Source: Streptomyces seoulensis | Lineage (GTDB): Bacteria; Actinomycetota; Actinomycetes; Streptomycetales; Streptomycetaceae | Assembly: GCF_004328625.1 (NCBI RefSeq) | Contig: NZ_CP032229.1 | Span: 930,001 to 994,000, forward strand | Direction: 5' to 3' | Length of the DNA: 64,000 bases | In this document: in pieces, positions 1 through 9,970 of the stretch | How the letters are laid out: every line of letters starts with the position of its first letter | Position numbering within the stretch: the first letter of the stretch is position 1 | The notes under the pieces: generated by a model | Database searches by the model: none | What the model was told of the DNA's origin: nothing | What the model saw: the letters and a program-made list of their open reading frames with translations, nothing else | Position numbers and translations under genes: made by a program

Positions 1-1197
1 CGGGCTGCTCAGACCCAGGTCCTGCGCCTTGCCCGCGAGGTCGTACTGCTTGTACTGCTCGTTGGAGCGCTCGACCATGCTCTTCAGGACGTCCTCGGGC
101 TTCATGCCCTTGGCCACCGCGTAGCTGGACGGGTAGAGGAAGCCCTCGAGCGGGTCCTTGATCTGCTTGTTGCTGTTCGCCCAGGAGGGCAGCCCGAGGT
201 CCTTCCAGTCCTTCTTGGCGACCTTCGCCGTCGTGCCCTTGGCGAGCTTCAGGCGGGTGTCGATCGCCTCGTACACCCAGATGTTGCGCTTCCCCTCGGG
301 GATGACGAGGTTGTCACGGCTCTTCGGGCTGAGCATCAGATCCACCGCGCTGGCGGCGGACATGTGCTTCTGGAGGGTGTAGATGCCGTCCTGGAGGGCC
401 TTCGCCTTCGGGTTCGCCGCCTGGGCGGAGACGAAGGCGTCGACGCTCTGGACGACGCCCGCCTCCTTGAGCTTGCGGCCGATGTCATAGCCGCCGGCGC
501 CCTTGGGGATGTCGACCGTCACCGTCTCGCCATTGCCGCTGCCCGCATAGTCCGGGGCCGGGGCGAAACGATTTTTGTAGAACTGGTAGCCGAAGTAGGC
601 GACGCCGCCGAGGCCGCCGCCGAAGACGAGGACGACGACCATCAGGGCGCAGCCGGTGCGGCCCTTCTTGCTCTTGACGGGCTTGCGGCCCTTGCCGCGC
701 CGCTCGGAGCGCTCCGGCGGGACCTCGTCGTCCTCCGGAGGCAGCAGCGGGGGCTCGTCGTCGCCCTGGGGGTCCCGGTGGCCGGGGGGCTGGGGCGGCG
801 GGTAGGCGTCCTCGGTGCCGTAGAGGTCGGGCTGCTCGGCGCCGTAGGCGGCGGGGTGCTGCCCGTAGGGGTCGCCCGGATCGGCCGCGTAGGGCACATG
901 GCCGTGCGTGCCCGTGGCGTCCCAGCCGCCCTGGTGCGGCTGGGGATGCGGGTGCTGACCGGTCTGCTGGGGATCGAAGTGCTGCTGGCCCTGGCCGTCG
1001 TACTGCGGGTACTGCTGACCCCCGTAGTGCGGCTGCTGGTCCTGGGACCAGCCGTCGTACTGCGGGTGCTGCGGCTGGCCGCCGTAGGGGTACTGCTGAC
1101 CCGCGTGGGCCTGCTGCGCTCCCCACCCGGCGTCCCCGTACAGCGGGTCCTCCGGATGCCACGGTTCGGTGCCTGGGCCCCGGCCATACTCAGTCAT
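1..1197 (-). CDS. mltG: Endolytic murein transglycosylase MltG (YceG-like), 3' part outside window
   Basis: MltG cleaves nascent glycan strands next to the inner membrane and so sets peptidoglycan chain length. The 399 codons present run in frame off the left edge, so the C-terminal catalytic part is missing. Residues 1 to about 183 form a cytoplasmic tail: the first ~110 are rich in Gln, Tyr, Gly and His, followed by an acidic Pro-rich piece and a basic patch. One membrane helix follows at about 184-205 (core ALMVVVLVFGGGLGGVAYF). The periplasmic LysM-like YceG region (VTVDIPKGAGGYDIGRKL, PEGKRNIWVYEAI) then begins. The ATG has an AGGGGA ribosome site just upstream. It lies 122 nt behind ruvX, as in other actinobacteria, where mltG precedes aroE. 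Confidence 0.9.
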   Translation of the reverse strand, partial: MTEYGRGPGTEPWHPEDPLYGDAGWGAQQAHAGQQYPYGGQPQHPQYDGWSQDQQPHYGGQQYPQYDGQGQQHFDPQQTGQHPHPQPHQGGWDATGTHGHVPYAADPGDPYGQHPAAYGAEQPDLYGTEDAYPPPQPPGHRDPQGDDEPPLLPPEDDEVPPERSERRGKGRKPVKSKKGRTGCALMVVVLVFGGGLGGVAYFGYQFYKNRFAPAPDYAGSGNGETVTVDIPKGAGGYDIGRKLKEAGVVQSVDAFVSAQAANPKAKALQDGIYTLQKHMSAASAVDLMLSPKSRDNLVIPEGKRNIWVYEAIDTRLKLAKGTTAKVAKKDWKDLGLPSWANSNKQIKDPLEGFLYPSSYAVAKGMKPEDVLKSMVERSNEQYKQYDLAGKAQDLGLSSP

Positions 1198-1319
1198 CGA
1201 TCCCCTAGAGCCGGGAGGCCGACGGTCGCCCGGCTCCAGGACCGGCTTCCGTTCCGCCTCTTGCTGTGCGGCGGCTGTTCGAACACCGCCGCATCGCGCG
1301 GAACGTTACCGCACCGCGA

Positions 1320-1784
1320 TCAGATGACCACTTCGACGCCCTCACCGGGTGGTGCACCTGACACCCGTTCGGATTCCAGCGCCTGCTGGAGAATGATCAC
1401 CGCGGCCGCCTGGTCGATCACGGAGCGGCCCTTTTTGGACTTCACGCCCGAGGCGCGCAGTCCCTGACTGGCCGTCACCGTGGTCATCCGCTCGTCCACC
1501 AGCCTGACCGGCACCGGCTTGATGCCCCGCGCCAGCTCCTGGGTGAACGCGCGCACCTTGACCGCCGCCGGGCCCTCGCCCCCCTTGAGGGAGCGAGGGA
1601 GCCCGACGACGACCTCGATCGGCTCGTACTCCTCGACCAGCTGCCGCAGCCTGCGGTGCGCGGCCGGGACGTCCCGGCCGGGCACCGTCTCCACCGGGGT
1701 GGCGAGGATCCCGTCGGGGTCGCACGAGGCGACCCCGATCCGGGCGTCCCCGACGTCGATCGCGAGCCGGCGTCCTCTGCGCAT
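1320..1784 (-). CDS. ruvX: Holliday junction resolvase-like protein RuvX (YqgF)
   Basis: This 154-residue RNase H-fold protein belongs to the YqgF/RuvX family, implicated in pre-16S rRNA processing and possibly Holliday-junction resolution. Family marks are the N-terminal LAIDVGDARIGVA strand carrying the first acidic residue, VVGLPRSLKG, and VRLVDERMTTVTA near the C-terminus. The ATG at 1784 is preferred over longer in-frame starts because the open frame upstream is antisense-like sequence inside alaS. It begins only 10 nt after the alaS stop, so the two are probably co-transcribed. The length is normal for the family. The cellular role (rRNA maturation versus recombination) is not decided by sequence. 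Confidence 0.92.
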   Translation of the reverse strand: MRRGRRLAIDVGDARIGVASCDPDGILATPVETVPGRDVPAAHRRLRQLVEEYEPIEVVVGLPRSLKGGEGPAAVKVRAFTQELARGIKPVPVRLVDERMTTVTASQGLRASGVKSKKGRSVIDQAAAVIILQQALESERVSGAPPGEGVEVVI

Positions 1785-1794
1785 GACGGGCGGC

Positions 1795-4467
1795 CTACTT
1801 CGCGGTGTCGGCGACGAGGCGCTCGACGGCGTCGACGGCGTCGACGACGGCGGCCGGGTTCTGGCCGCCGCCCTGGGCCACGTCCGGCTTGCCGCCACCG
1901 CCGCCACCGAGGGTCTTGGCGGCGGTACGGACCAGCTCACCGGCCTTGAGGCCGCGCTCGCGGGCCGCGTCGTTGGTGGCGATCACGGTGAGCGGCTTGC
2001 CGTTGTTCACCGTGAACAGGGCGACCACGGCGGCCCGGCCGCCCTGGATGCGCCCGCGCACGTCCAGCACCAGCCGGCGCAGGTCGTCCGGGGTGGTGCC
2101 GTCCGGGACCTGGCCGGCGACCAGGGCGACACCGCGCACGTCCTTGGCGGACTCGGCGAGCCCGGCGGCGGCCTGGAGCACCTTCTCGGCGCGGAACTTC
2201 TCGATCTCCTTCTCGGCGTCCTTCAGCTTGCCGAGCATCGCGGAGACCTTCTCCGGCAGCTCCTCGGAGCGTCCCTTGATCAGCTCGCTGAGCTGGTTGA
2301 CGACCGTGTGCTCCCGGGCGAGGAAGTTGTAGGCGTCCATGCCGACCAGCGCCTCGATCCGGCGTACGCCGGAGCCGATGGAGGACTCGCCGAGCAGCTT
2401 CACCAGGCCCAGCTGGGCGGTGTTGTGCACGTGGGTGCCGCCGCACAGCTCCTTGGAGAAGTCGCCGATGGTGACCACGCGGACCCGCTCGCCGTACTTC
2501 TCGCCGAACTCGGCGATGGCGCCCTGCTTCTTGGCGTCGTCGATGCCCATGACCTCGGCGTGCACGTCCAGGTCGCGGGAGAGCACCTCGTTGATCTTCT
2601 GCTCGACGTCGGTCATCACGGCCGTCGGGACGGCGGCCGGGGAGCCGAAGTCGAAGCGGAAGCGGCCGGGCTGGTTCTCCGAACCGGCCTGGGCGGCAGT
2701 CGGGCCGAGGGCGTCGCGCAGCGCCTGGTGGGTCAGGTGGGTGGCCGAGTGGGCGCGGGCGATGGCCTTGCGGCGGCGGGCGTCGATGGACGCCTGGGCC
2801 TTGGCCCCGACCGTGACCTCGCCGACCTGGACGACGCCCTTGTGGACGTAGACGCCCGGCACCGGCTTCTGGGTGTCGCGGATCTCGATGACGGCACCGG
2901 TGTCGACCTTGATGCGGCCGGTGTCACCGATCTGGCCGCCGCCCTCGGCGTAGAACGGGGTGCGGTCGAGCACGATCTCGACCTCGTCGCCCTCGGTGGC
3001 GGCCGGCGAGGAGACGCCGTCGACGAGGATGCCGACGATCGTGGTCTCGCTCTCGGTGTCGCTGTAGCCGATGAAGTCGGTGGCGCCGGAGGCGTCCGCG
3101 ATCTCCCGGTAGGCGCCGAGGTCGGCGTGGCCGGTCTTCTTGGCGCGGGCGTCGGCCTTGGCGCGCTCCCGCTGCTCCGTCATCAGGCGGCGGAAGCCGG
3201 TCTCGTCCACGGAGAGGCCCTGCTCGGCGGCCATCTCCAGGGTGAGGTCGATCGGGAAGCCCCAGGTGTCGTGGAGCAGGAACGCCTTGTCGCCGGAGAG
3301 CATGCTTCCGCCGGACTGCTTGGTCTCGGTGACGGCGGTGTCGAGGATGTTGGTGCCGGCCTTGAGCGTCTTGAGGAAGGCGTTCTCCTCGGCGACGGCG
3401 ACCTTCTCGATGCGCTCGCGGTCGGTGATCAGCTCGGGGTACTGCTGCCCCATCATGGCGATCACGACGTCGATCAGCGGCTTGACGACCGGGCCCTCGG
3501 CGCCCAGCAGGCGCATGTTGCGGATGGCGCGGCGCATGATGCGGCGCAGCACGTAGCCGCGGCCCTCGTTGCCGGGGGTGACGCCATCGCCGATCAGCAT
3601 GACGGCGGTGCGCATGTGGTCGGTGACCACGCGCAGCGAGACGTCGGAGGCCTGGGCGTCGCCGTAGGCGACACCGGTCAGCTCGGTGGCCTTCTCGATG
3701 ACGGCCATCGAGGTGTCGATCTCGTACATGTTCTGCACGCCCTGCAGAATCATGGCGAGGCGCTCCAGGCCGAGGCCCGTGTCGATGTTCTGGCTCGGCA
3801 GGTCCCCAAGGATCTCGAAGTCGTCCTTGCCGATGCCCTCGCCCCGCTCGTACTGCATGAAGACGAGGTTCCAGATCTCGACGTACCGCTCGTCGTTGAC
3901 GGCGGGGCCGCCCTCGACGCCGAACTCGGGGCCGCGGTCGTAGTTGATCTCGGAGCAGGGGCCGCAGGGGCCGGGGACGCCCATGGACCAGTAGTTGTCC
4001 TTCATGCCCAGGCGCTGGATGCGCTCCTTGGGCACGCCCACGACGTCGTGCCAGATGCGCTCGGCCTCGTCGTCGTCCTTGTAGACGGTGATCCACAGAC
4101 GCTCGGGGTCGAGGCCGTAACCGCCCTTGTCCTGGGGGCTGGTGAGCAGCTCCCAGGCGAACTTGATGGCGCCTTCCTTGAAGTAGTCGCCGAAGGAGAA
4201 GTTGCCGCACATCTGGAAGAACGTGCCGTGGCGGGTGGTCTTGCCGACCTCTTCGATGTCGGGCGTGCGCACGCACTTCTGCACGCTGGTGGCGCGCTGG
4301 AAGGGCGGCTTGACCTCACCCAGGAAGTAGGGCTTGAAGGGCACCATGCCGGCGGGGACGAGGAGCAGAGTCGGGTCGTCCGCGATGAGCGACGCCGAAG
4401 GGACGACGGTGTGCCCGCGCTCCTCGAAGAAGCTCAGCCAGCGGCGGCGAATCTCGGCCGACTCCAT
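1795..4467 (-). CDS. alaS: Alanyl-tRNA synthetase
   Basis: The cytoplasmic enzyme charges tRNA-Ala. The 890 residues are full length for bacterial AlaRS. The class II catalytic core is N-terminal ([20 protein letters not shown], followed by the [17 protein letters not shown] region). The editing domain carries the zinc ligands [11 protein letters not shown] and CGGTHV. The C-terminal DHHA1-type domain ends with the Gly-rich [16 protein letters not shown]. The ATG overlaps the TGA of the upstream small gene by one base (TGATG), which implies translational coupling. It sits in a run with ruvX and mltG downstream. Nothing unusual was seen. Confidence 0.98.
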   Translation of the reverse strand: MESAEIRRRWLSFFEERGHTVVPSASLIADDPTLLLVPAGMVPFKPYFLGEVKPPFQRATSVQKCVRTPDIEEVGKTTRHGTFFQMCGNFSFGDYFKEGAIKFAWELLTSPQDKGGYGLDPERLWITVYKDDDEAERIWHDVVGVPKERIQRLGMKDNYWSMGVPGPCGPCSEINYDRGPEFGVEGGPAVNDERYVEIWNLVFMQYERGEGIGKDDFEILGDLPSQNIDTGLGLERLAMILQGVQNMYEIDTSMAVIEKATELTGVAYGDAQASDVSLRVVTDHMRTAVMLIGDGVTPGNEGRGYVLRRIMRRAIRNMRLLGAEGPVVKPLIDVVIAMMGQQYPELITDRERIEKVAVAEENAFLKTLKAGTNILDTAVTETKQSGGSMLSGDKAFLLHDTWGFPIDLTLEMAAEQGLSVDETGFRRLMTEQRERAKADARAKKTGHADLGAYREIADASGATDFIGYSDTESETTIVGILVDGVSSPAATEGDEVEIVLDRTPFYAEGGGQIGDTGRIKVDTGAVIEIRDTQKPVPGVYVHKGVVQVGEVTVGAKAQASIDARRRKAIARAHSATHLTHQALRDALGPTAAQAGSENQPGRFRFDFGSPAAVPTAVMTDVEQKINEVLSRDLDVHAEVMGIDDAKKQGAIAEFGEKYGERVRVVTIGDFSKELCGGTHVHNTAQLGLVKLLGESSIGSGVRRIEALVGMDAYNFLAREHTVVNQLSELIKGRSEELPEKVSAMLGKLKDAEKEIEKFRAEKVLQAAAGLAESAKDVRGVALVAGQVPDGTTPDDLRRLVLDVRGRIQGGRAAVVALFTVNNGKPLTVIATNDAARERGLKAGELVRTAAKTLGGGGGGKPDVAQGGGQNPAAVVDAVDAVERLVADTAK

Positions 4468-4814
4468 CAGTGGTCCTCATTCCGGTTGTACGAGTACGTC
4501 GTGTTCTCGATGTACTTCACTGTGCTGCTGTTGTTCTCGATGGCGGTGATCCGCCGGGGCTCCGGCAGGGCGGGGCTCTCGTGGATGCCGAGCGCCTCCT
4601 CCAGCTCCGCCTCGCGCTGGACCATGTTGTCGCGGACGTCGAGTGCGAAGCCGACCGCCGCGTCCTTGAGCCGGTGCCCGGTCTCCAGTGCCTTGTTGGC
4701 CGCGGTGACGGCGAGGCTCTCGGGGGTGAGCTGCTTCAGCTTGCGGTTGACCTTGGTGGTGGCCCACACACCGGCTGCGACGCCGGTGCCGAACCAGAAC
4801 GTACGGCGGAACAT
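4467..4814 (-). CDS. Small membrane-associated protein, DUF6167-like
   Basis: A 115-residue protein of unknown function, typical of Streptomyces between the DUF948 gene and alaS. A short hydrophobic N-terminus ([20 protein letters not shown]) could anchor it, followed by an amphipathic charged region with many Lys, Glu and Arg and a polar Tyr/Asn-rich tail ([11 protein letters not shown]). Its stop overlaps the alaS start by one base, and it begins 8 nt after the DUF948 gene, so the three probably form one transcript. I recognise the family from memory (DUF6167) and assign no biochemical role. Confidence 0.8.
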   Translation of the reverse strand: MFRRTFWFGTGVAAGVWATTKVNRKLKQLTPESLAVTAANKALETGHRLKDAAVGFALDVRDNMVQREAELEEALGIHESPALPEPRRITAIENNSSTVKYIENTTYSYNRNEDH

Positions 4815-4822
4815 CGCGGTCC

Positions 4823-5257
4823 TCAGTCCTTCTTTCGCTTGCCCCGCCGTGCGGCCGGGACCGTCCGGCCCACGATCACCGTACGGCGCGGCGTCTTCGC
4901 GGGCTTGGCCTCGTCGCGGCCGCCGAGCGCGCGGCGGACGCCGTAGCCGAAGGCGGCGACCTTGACCAGGGGGCCGCCGAAGGTGGAGGCGACGGTGGAG
5001 GAGAGCGCGGAGGCGTTCGACGTCACCTCCTGCACGTCGGAGGCGATGGCGTCGACGCGCTCGATCTGGGTCTGCGCCGAGCGCACCGCCGTGGACGCGT
5101 CCGCCAGCAGCGGGACGGCCTGATCGGTCACGTCCGCCACGAGCTTGGTGGTCGCCTTGAGCGTCTGGGCCAGCCTCGCCAGCGCTACGGCGAGGAAGGA
5201 GACCAGGATCGCCCAGAAGACGGCCACCAGGATCCCGGCAACCTCTCCACCGGACAC
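4823..5257 (-). CDS. DUF948 domain-containing membrane protein
   Basis: An N-terminal membrane helix (EVAGILVAVFWAILVSFLAVAL) is followed by an amphipathic, probably coiled-coil region (ATTKLVADVTDQAVPLLADA and following), the pattern of DUF948 proteins, which resemble small single-pass methyl-accepting-like or YtxG general-stress proteins. The C-terminus is basic (RRGKRKKD). The GTG at 5257 is chosen because a GGGAG lies 12 nt upstream; a longer frame from another GTG at 5308 would add 17 residues without a visible ribosome site. It is the first gene of the group leading to alaS. Function is unknown. Confidence 0.8.
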   Translation of the reverse strand: MSGGEVAGILVAVFWAILVSFLAVALARLAQTLKATTKLVADVTDQAVPLLADASTAVRSAQTQIERVDAIASDVQEVTSNASALSSTVASTFGGPLVKVAAFGYGVRRALGGRDEAKPAKTPRRTVIVGRTVPAARRGKRKKD

Positions 5258-5382
5258 TGTGCGCACCAGCTCCCTGAAACGTGCTTGAGCATCGATAAAG
5301 TCGTGCACCGAGCCTATCGCGCCACCGGCGGGGCTCCGTACCGGATTACCGGGCGCCGGCGGGGAGGCCGGGAACGCGCGAG

Positions 5383-5422
5383 CCCGCCGTCCCGCCCGCC
5401 GGAAGGGCGGGGGGACGGCGGG
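5383..5422 (-). terminator. Strong hairpin downstream of rpsD
   Basis: CCCGCCGTC pairs with GACGGCGGG outside and CGCCC with GGGCG inside, around a short CGGAA-type loop. It lies 26-65 nt beyond the rpsD stop on the minus strand. There is no U-tract, as is usual for Streptomyces. A rho-independent-like terminator for rpsD is the simplest reading. Confidence 0.65.
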
Positions 5423-5447
5423 CCGTGGTGCTGCGCCGGGGCTGGGA

Positions 5448-6062
5448 TCAGCGGGCGTAGTACTCGACGACGAGCTGCTCGTCGCAGATCACCGGGATCT
5501 CCTTGCGGTTCGGCTCGCGGTCCAGGCGGAACGCCAGGGCCTTGAGGTTCACCTGGAGGTAACGCGGGGTCTCACCGTCGGCGGCGAAGCCACCCTCGCG
5601 CGAGACCTGGAAGAGCGTCTTGTCCTTGGAGCGGTCGCGGACCTGCACGACGTCGTCCGGACGGACACGGAAGGACGGCTTGTCGACCTTCTGGCCGTTG
5701 ACCTGGATGTGGCCGTGGACGACCATCTGGCGGGCCTGGTAGATCGTGCGGGCGATGCCCGAACGCAGGACCAGCGCGTCGAGGCGGCGCTCGAGCTCGA
5801 TGATCAGGGCCTCACCGGTCTTGCCCTGGACCTTGGAGGCACGCTCGTAGGCGCGGACGAGCTGACGCTCGGACACGTCGTACTGCGCGCGCAGACGCTG
5901 CTTCTCGAGCAGACGGACCTTGTAGTCCGAGTTCTGCTTGCGGCCGCGGCCGTGCTCGCCCGGCGGGTAGGGGCGGGCCTCGAAGTACTTGACGGCCTTC
6001 GGGGTCAGCGCGATGCCGAGGGCACGCGACTTCTTGACCTTGGGGCGGGACTGGTTCGCCAT
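5448..6062 (-). CDS. rpsD: 30S ribosomal protein S4
   Basis: S4 is a primary 16S rRNA-binding assembly protein. The 204 residues include the S4 N-terminal domain and the S4 RNA-binding motif ([40 protein letters not shown]). The N-terminus lacks the Cys cluster of zinc-binding S4 proteins, so this is the zinc-free form, which is the usual streptomycete rpsD as far as I recall. The ATG follows GAGGTG with 9-nt spacing. It appears monocistronic, with a 344-nt leader upstream and a hairpin downstream. Confidence 0.97.
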   Translation of the reverse strand: MANQSRPKVKKSRALGIALTPKAVKYFEARPYPPGEHGRGRKQNSDYKVRLLEKQRLRAQYDVSERQLVRAYERASKVQGKTGEALIIELERRLDALVLRSGIARTIYQARQMVVHGHIQVNGQKVDKPSFRVRPDDVVQVRDRSKDKTLFQVSREGGFAADGETPRYLQVNLKALAFRLDREPNRKEIPVICDEQLVVEYYAR

Positions 6063-6406
6063 GGAACCGACACCTCGTGTTTCTTATGCGAATACGGCTT
6101 CACCAGGGTTAGGGGAGGTCGCATCCGCAGCCGGGGAGACCCTGCCTGTCCTTGGCGGACGGGCCGGGCAGCCGTTCCCCGAACTGGGCACATACGTGCA
6201 GCACGCGAGTGGCCCACCGACCGGTTCCGGCGCTCGGCCGGAGGGTGGTGGGCTGCCCGCGACACCTTCGACGGTGCGCGACGCTCCTGGAGAACCCTGC
6301 CCCGGGGGGCGGACTCTCCGGCTGGATGTCCCGCTCTGGTGAGCCGTTCCCCTTTGTCGGGGGCCCGGACACGGGACTCAGCACTTCGAGGCAGTCTACA
6401 GGGCGC
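6063..6406. other. Intergenic leader between rarA and rpsD
   Basis: No credible gene was found on either strand in these 344 bases. It must hold the rpsD promoter and 5' UTR on the minus strand. Several TANNNT hexamers occur, but none has a convincing -35 partner, so I assign no promoter. The only clear site is the GAGGTG ribosome-binding sequence just before the rpsD ATG. Confidence 0.6.
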
Positions 6407-7762
6407 TCAGGACCGCTTTCGACCCAGGTGCTTCCTGGTCCATTCCACCGCGTCCGCGTACCGCGCCTCGGCGCCGTGCCGGGTCGGGGTGTAGTACTCG
6501 CGGTCCTTCAGGGCGTCCGGGGCGTACTGCTGGGCGGCGATGCCGTCGGCCTGGTTGTGGGGGTAGACGTAGCCCTTGGCATGGCCCAGCTTCTTGGCGC
6601 CCTGGTAGTGCCCGTCCCGCAGGTGGGCCGGGACCGGGCCCGCGAGGCCCTTGCGCACGTCGGCCATGGCCTCGCCGATCGCGGTGGTCGCGGAGTTGGA
6701 CTTGGGGGCCAGCGCGAGCGCGATGGTGGCGTGGCTGAGGGTGAGGGACGCCTCGGGGAAGCCGATCATGGCGACGGCCTGCGCTGCCGCGACGGCTATG
6801 GGCAGCGCGTTGGGGTCGGCGACGCCGATGTCCTCGCTGGCGGAGATCATCAGGCGGCGGGCGATGAAGCGGGGGTCCTCGCCGGCCTCGATCATCCGGG
6901 CCAGGTAGTGCAGGGCGGCGTCCACGTCGGACCCCCGGATGGACTTGATCAGGGCGCTGGCCACGTCGTAGTGCTGGTCGCCGTCGCGGTCGTACTTCAC
7001 CGCCGCGCGGTCGACCGTCTCCTCCAGCGTGGTCAGGGCGATCTCGCCGTCGCCCTTGTCGAGGGAGGCGCCGGCGGCGGCCTCCAGGACGGTGAGGGCG
7101 CGGCGGGCGTCGCCGCCGGCCACCCGCAGGATGTGCTCCTCGGACTCCTCGGGGAGGGTGAGCGTCCCGCCGAGGCCACGCTCGTCGGCGAGGGCGCGGC
7201 GCACGAGGTCGCGTACGTCGTCGTCGGTGAGGGGTTCGAGGGTGAGGAGCAGGGAGCGGGAGAGCAGCGGGGAGATGACCGAGAAGTACGGGTTCTCGGT
7301 GGTGGCCGCGATCAGGGTGACCCAGCGGTTCTCCACGGCCGGGAGCAGGGAGTCCTGCTGGGCCTTGCTGAAGCGGTGGATCTCGTCGAGGAAGAGGACG
7401 GTCTCCTTGCCGAAGCCGCCGGTGGCGCGGCGGGCGCCGTCGATGACCGCGCGGACCTCCTTGACGCCGGCGCTGATGGCGCTCAGCTCCACGAAGCGCT
7501 GGTCGGTGGCGCGGGAGACGACATGGGCGAGGGTGGTCTTGCCGGTGCCGGGCGGGCCCCAGAGGATCACCGAGGAGGGCCCGGCGGGACCCCTCCCGCC
7601 CTCGCCGACCAGTCTGCGCAGCGGTGAGCCGGGCTTGAGCAGATGGCGCTGGCCCACCACCTCGTCGAGGGTGCGCGGGCGCATGCGTGCCGCCAGGGGG
7701 CTGCCCGCGGGCTCCTTCTCCTGGCGTTCTTCGGCTGCGGCGGTGAACAGGTCGGCTTCCAC
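6407..7762 (-). CDS. rarA: Replication-associated recombination protein A (MgsA/RarA family AAA+ ATPase)
   Basis: RarA is a clamp-loader-like AAA+ ATPase that acts at stalled replication forks. The 451 residues show the family opening [15 protein letters not shown], Walker A ([13 protein letters not shown]), Walker B ([10 protein letters not shown]), sensor 1 ([11 protein letters not shown]) and the C-terminal tetramerisation region ending in the typical [17 protein letters not shown] and [13 protein letters not shown]. The gene is full length. It stands between rpsD and a VKOR gene and is probably transcribed on its own. Confidence 0.95.
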   Translation of the reverse strand: MEADLFTAAAEERQEKEPAGSPLAARMRPRTLDEVVGQRHLLKPGSPLRRLVGEGGRGPAGPSSVILWGPPGTGKTTLAHVVSRATDQRFVELSAISAGVKEVRAVIDGARRATGGFGKETVLFLDEIHRFSKAQQDSLLPAVENRWVTLIAATTENPYFSVISPLLSRSLLLTLEPLTDDDVRDLVRRALADERGLGGTLTLPEESEEHILRVAGGDARRALTVLEAAAGASLDKGDGEIALTTLEETVDRAAVKYDRDGDQHYDVASALIKSIRGSDVDAALHYLARMIEAGEDPRFIARRLMISASEDIGVADPNALPIAVAAAQAVAMIGFPEASLTLSHATIALALAPKSNSATTAIGEAMADVRKGLAGPVPAHLRDGHYQGAKKLGHAKGYVYPHNQADGIAAQQYAPDALKDREYYTPTRHGAEARYADAVEWTRKHLGRKRS

Positions 7763-7799
7763 GCTGAAAACCCTAAATCACCCCACTGACAAGGGCCCC

Positions 7800-7817
7800 G
7801 GCCGCGGGGGCGCGGCC
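7800..7817 (-). terminator. Short GC hairpin after the VKOR gene
   Basis: GGCCGCG pairs with CGCGGCC around a GGGG loop, starting 8 nt beyond the VKOR stop codon on the minus strand. The stem is only 7 bp, so confidence is modest. Confidence 0.4.
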
Positions 7818-7824
7818 CGGTCGG

Positions 7825-8475
7825 TCAGCTCGTCCAGAAGCTCCACCAGCGGGTCAGGATCAGCATGGCGATGATGCCGATGTGCAGCACGGGCAGGACC
7901 CAGGTGAACTCGCCGAAGAAGGAGCGCAGCGGGCGCGGGGCGGGCAGGAAGCCCTGGCGCACGTTGAAGGAGGTGACGTACCAGAACATGATGATCGTGG
8001 CGACCCAGGCCAGCGAGCACCACAGGCACAGGGCGTTGATCCGGTACAGGGACTGGAACTGGAGCCAGGTGCAGAAGCCGACGCCGAACAGCGTGCCGGC
8101 GTTGAAGGTGAGCCAGTACCAGCGGGGGAAGCGGGCGCGGGCGAGCAGGCTCACTCCGACGCAGATCACGATGCCGTAGGCGACCAGGCCCAGCATGGGG
8201 TTGGGGAAGCCGAAGGCGGCGGCCTGCTTGCTCTCCATGACGCTGCCGCAGGAGACCACGGGGTTCAGGCTGCAGCCGGGGACGAAGGTCTTGCCCTCGA
8301 CCTTCGCTTCCAGCAGCTTGAACTTGTCGAGCGTGATGACCCAGGCGGCGAGCAGTCCGGCCGCGCCGGTGATCACCAGCATCAGGGCGAAGGCGCGGCT
8401 GCCGCCCTCGACGCGGGCCGTGCCGCGAGTGTGGTCGGGCTCCGTGGAGACGTCGTTGACTGTCGTCTTGCTCAT
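7825..8475 (-). CDS. Vitamin K epoxide reductase (VKOR) family membrane protein
   Basis: VKOR homologues reoxidise quinone-linked disulfide catalysts at the actinobacterial membrane, in place of DsbB. This 216-residue protein has about five membrane segments. It keeps both Cys pairs: the loop pair in SLNPVVSCGSVM and the redox CxxC in NALCLWCSLAW, with the family's FPNPMLGLVAYG between them. The ATG at 8475 (MSKTTVND) is preferred; another in-frame ATG 45 nt upstream has no better ribosome site. A cytosolic-looking DsbA-type protein lies 34 kb away, but no dedicated partner is adjacent. Confidence 0.9.
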   Translation of the reverse strand: MSKTTVNDVSTEPDHTRGTARVEGGSRAFALMLVITGAAGLLAAWVITLDKFKLLEAKVEGKTFVPGCSLNPVVSCGSVMESKQAAAFGFPNPMLGLVAYGIVICVGVSLLARARFPRWYWLTFNAGTLFGVGFCTWLQFQSLYRINALCLWCSLAWVATIIMFWYVTSFNVRQGFLPAPRPLRSFFGEFTWVLPVLHIGIIAMLILTRWWSFWTS

Positions 8476-8647
8476 CACGCCGGTTTCCGTCACTCGGTAG
8501 ATCGGGCCTGCTTCGGGCATCGGTCATTGTGCCGCACAGGCGCCCCCGCGCACCGTTCGCTGGGGATAAGTTCGAAGCGGGCCAGGCGCCGTGACTCTAT
8601 TTTCGGCCGTTTCCGTTCGCACGGCAGCACAGGCGATCGAACGGTGA

Positions 8648-8675
8648 CGGGCCGGACGACTGTACGTCCGGCCCG
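8648..8675 (-). terminator. Perfect 11-bp hairpin downstream of hisS
   Basis: CGGGCCGGACG pairs perfectly with CGTCCGGCCCG around a six-base ACTGTA loop, 22 nt beyond the hisS stop on the minus strand. It is a likely terminator for the MBL-hisS unit. Confidence 0.65.
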
Positions 8676-8697
8676 CCGCCCGCTCGATGCCCGGGGA

Positions 8698-9957
8698 TCA
8701 GAGCCGGGACTCCAGCTCCGCGACGACCTCGTCGATGCCGACCGCGGTCTGCTCGCCGGACTCCATGTCCTTGACCTGGACCAGGCCCTCGGCGAGGTCA
8801 CGCTCGCCGAGCACCAGCGCGTAGCGGGCGCCGGAGCGGTTGGCGGCCTTCATCGCGGCCTTCAGACCCTTGCCGCCGTAGGAGAAGTCGGCCGCGACGC
8901 CGACCTTGCGCAACTCGGTGACCTTGGCGAACAGCACCCGGCGGGCCTCCTCGCCGAGCGGGACGGCGAAGACGCTGGTGGTGGACGGCAGGTCCAGCTC
9001 CACGCCCTCTGCCTCCAGGGCGAGGACGGTGCGGTCCACGCCGAGCGCCCAGCCGACCGAGGGCAGCGCGGGGCCGCCGATCATCTCGGAGAGGCCGTCG
9101 TAGCGACCGCCGCCGCCGACGGCGGACTGGGAGCCGAGGCCGTCGTGGACGAACTCGAAGGTGGTGCGGGTGTAGTAGTCCAGGCCCCGGACCAGCTTGG
9201 GGTCGTCCTCGAAGGCGACGCCCGCGGCGGTGATCAGCTCGCGGACCTCCTCGTGGTACGCCTTGCAGGCGTCGCACAGGTAGTCGCGCAGCAGGGGGGC
9301 GCCGGTGAGCTGCTTCTGCACCGACTCGCGCTTGTCGTCCAGGACGCGCAGCGGGTTGATCTCGGCGCGGCGCAGGGTGTCCTCGTCGAGGTCGAGTCCG
9401 CGCAGGAAGTCCTGGAGCGCGGCCCGGTACACCGGACGGCACTCGGCGTCGCCCAGGCTGTTGAGCAGGATGCGGAACTCGCGCAGGCCCAGCGAGCGGT
9501 ACGCCTGGTCGGCCAGGATGATCAGCTCGGCGTCGAGCGCGGGGTCCTCGGCACCGATCGCCTCGGCGCCGACCTGGGAGAAGTGGCGGTAACGGCCCTT
9601 CTGCGGACGCTCGTAGCGGTAGTAGGAGCCGGAGTACCAGAGCTTGACCGGGAGGTTGCCCGCCTTGTGCAGGTTGGCCTCCAGGGCGGCGCGCAGCACG
9701 GAGGCGGTGCCTTCGGGGCGCAGGGCGAGGCGGTCGCCGCCCTTGGTCTCGAAGGCGTACATCTCCTTGGTGACGATGTCGGTGGACTCGCCGACGCCGC
9801 GCGCGAACAGCTCGACGTTCTCGAAGCCCGGGGTCTCGATGTAGCCGTACCCGGAGTTGCGCAGCGGGGCGGCGATGGCCTCGCGGACGGCGAGGTACTG
9901 GGCGGACTGCGGCGGGATCAGGTCGTACGTGCCCTTGGGGGCCTTGAAGGTGCTCAC
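8698..9957 (-). CDS. hisS: Histidyl-tRNA synthetase
   Basis: Class II synthetase charging tRNA-His, 419 residues and full length. Motif 1 opens near [13 protein letters not shown]. Motif 2 is seen in [20 protein letters not shown]. The HisRS-specific block is [15 protein letters not shown], and motif 3 lies around [15 protein letters not shown]. The C-terminal anticodon-binding domain includes [15 protein letters not shown]. It begins 13 nt after the MBL-fold gene, so the two are probably co-transcribed, and a hairpin follows it. Confidence 0.98.
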   Translation of the reverse strand: MSTFKAPKGTYDLIPPQSAQYLAVREAIAAPLRNSGYGYIETPGFENVELFARGVGESTDIVTKEMYAFETKGGDRLALRPEGTASVLRAALEANLHKAGNLPVKLWYSGSYYRYERPQKGRYRHFSQVGAEAIGAEDPALDAELIILADQAYRSLGLREFRILLNSLGDAECRPVYRAALQDFLRGLDLDEDTLRRAEINPLRVLDDKRESVQKQLTGAPLLRDYLCDACKAYHEEVRELITAAGVAFEDDPKLVRGLDYYTRTTFEFVHDGLGSQSAVGGGGRYDGLSEMIGGPALPSVGWALGVDRTVLALEAEGVELDLPSTTSVFAVPLGEEARRVLFAKVTELRKVGVAADFSYGGKGLKAAMKAANRSGARYALVLGERDLAEGLVQVKDMESGEQTAVGIDEVVAELESRL

Positions 9958-9970
9958 GGAAGCTCTCTCG

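Noticed and set aside
1480..4965. A 1161-codon open frame antisense to alaS
   Set aside because: High GC keeps many frames open. The product has antisense-like composition (runs of Leu, Val, Gly, Asp), and alaS on the other strand is unmistakable.
6063..6406. Possible ribosomal-protein S4 autoregulatory leader
   Set aside because: No pseudoknot-like conserved structure could be recognised by eye; the region is long enough to hold one, but there is no positive evidence.
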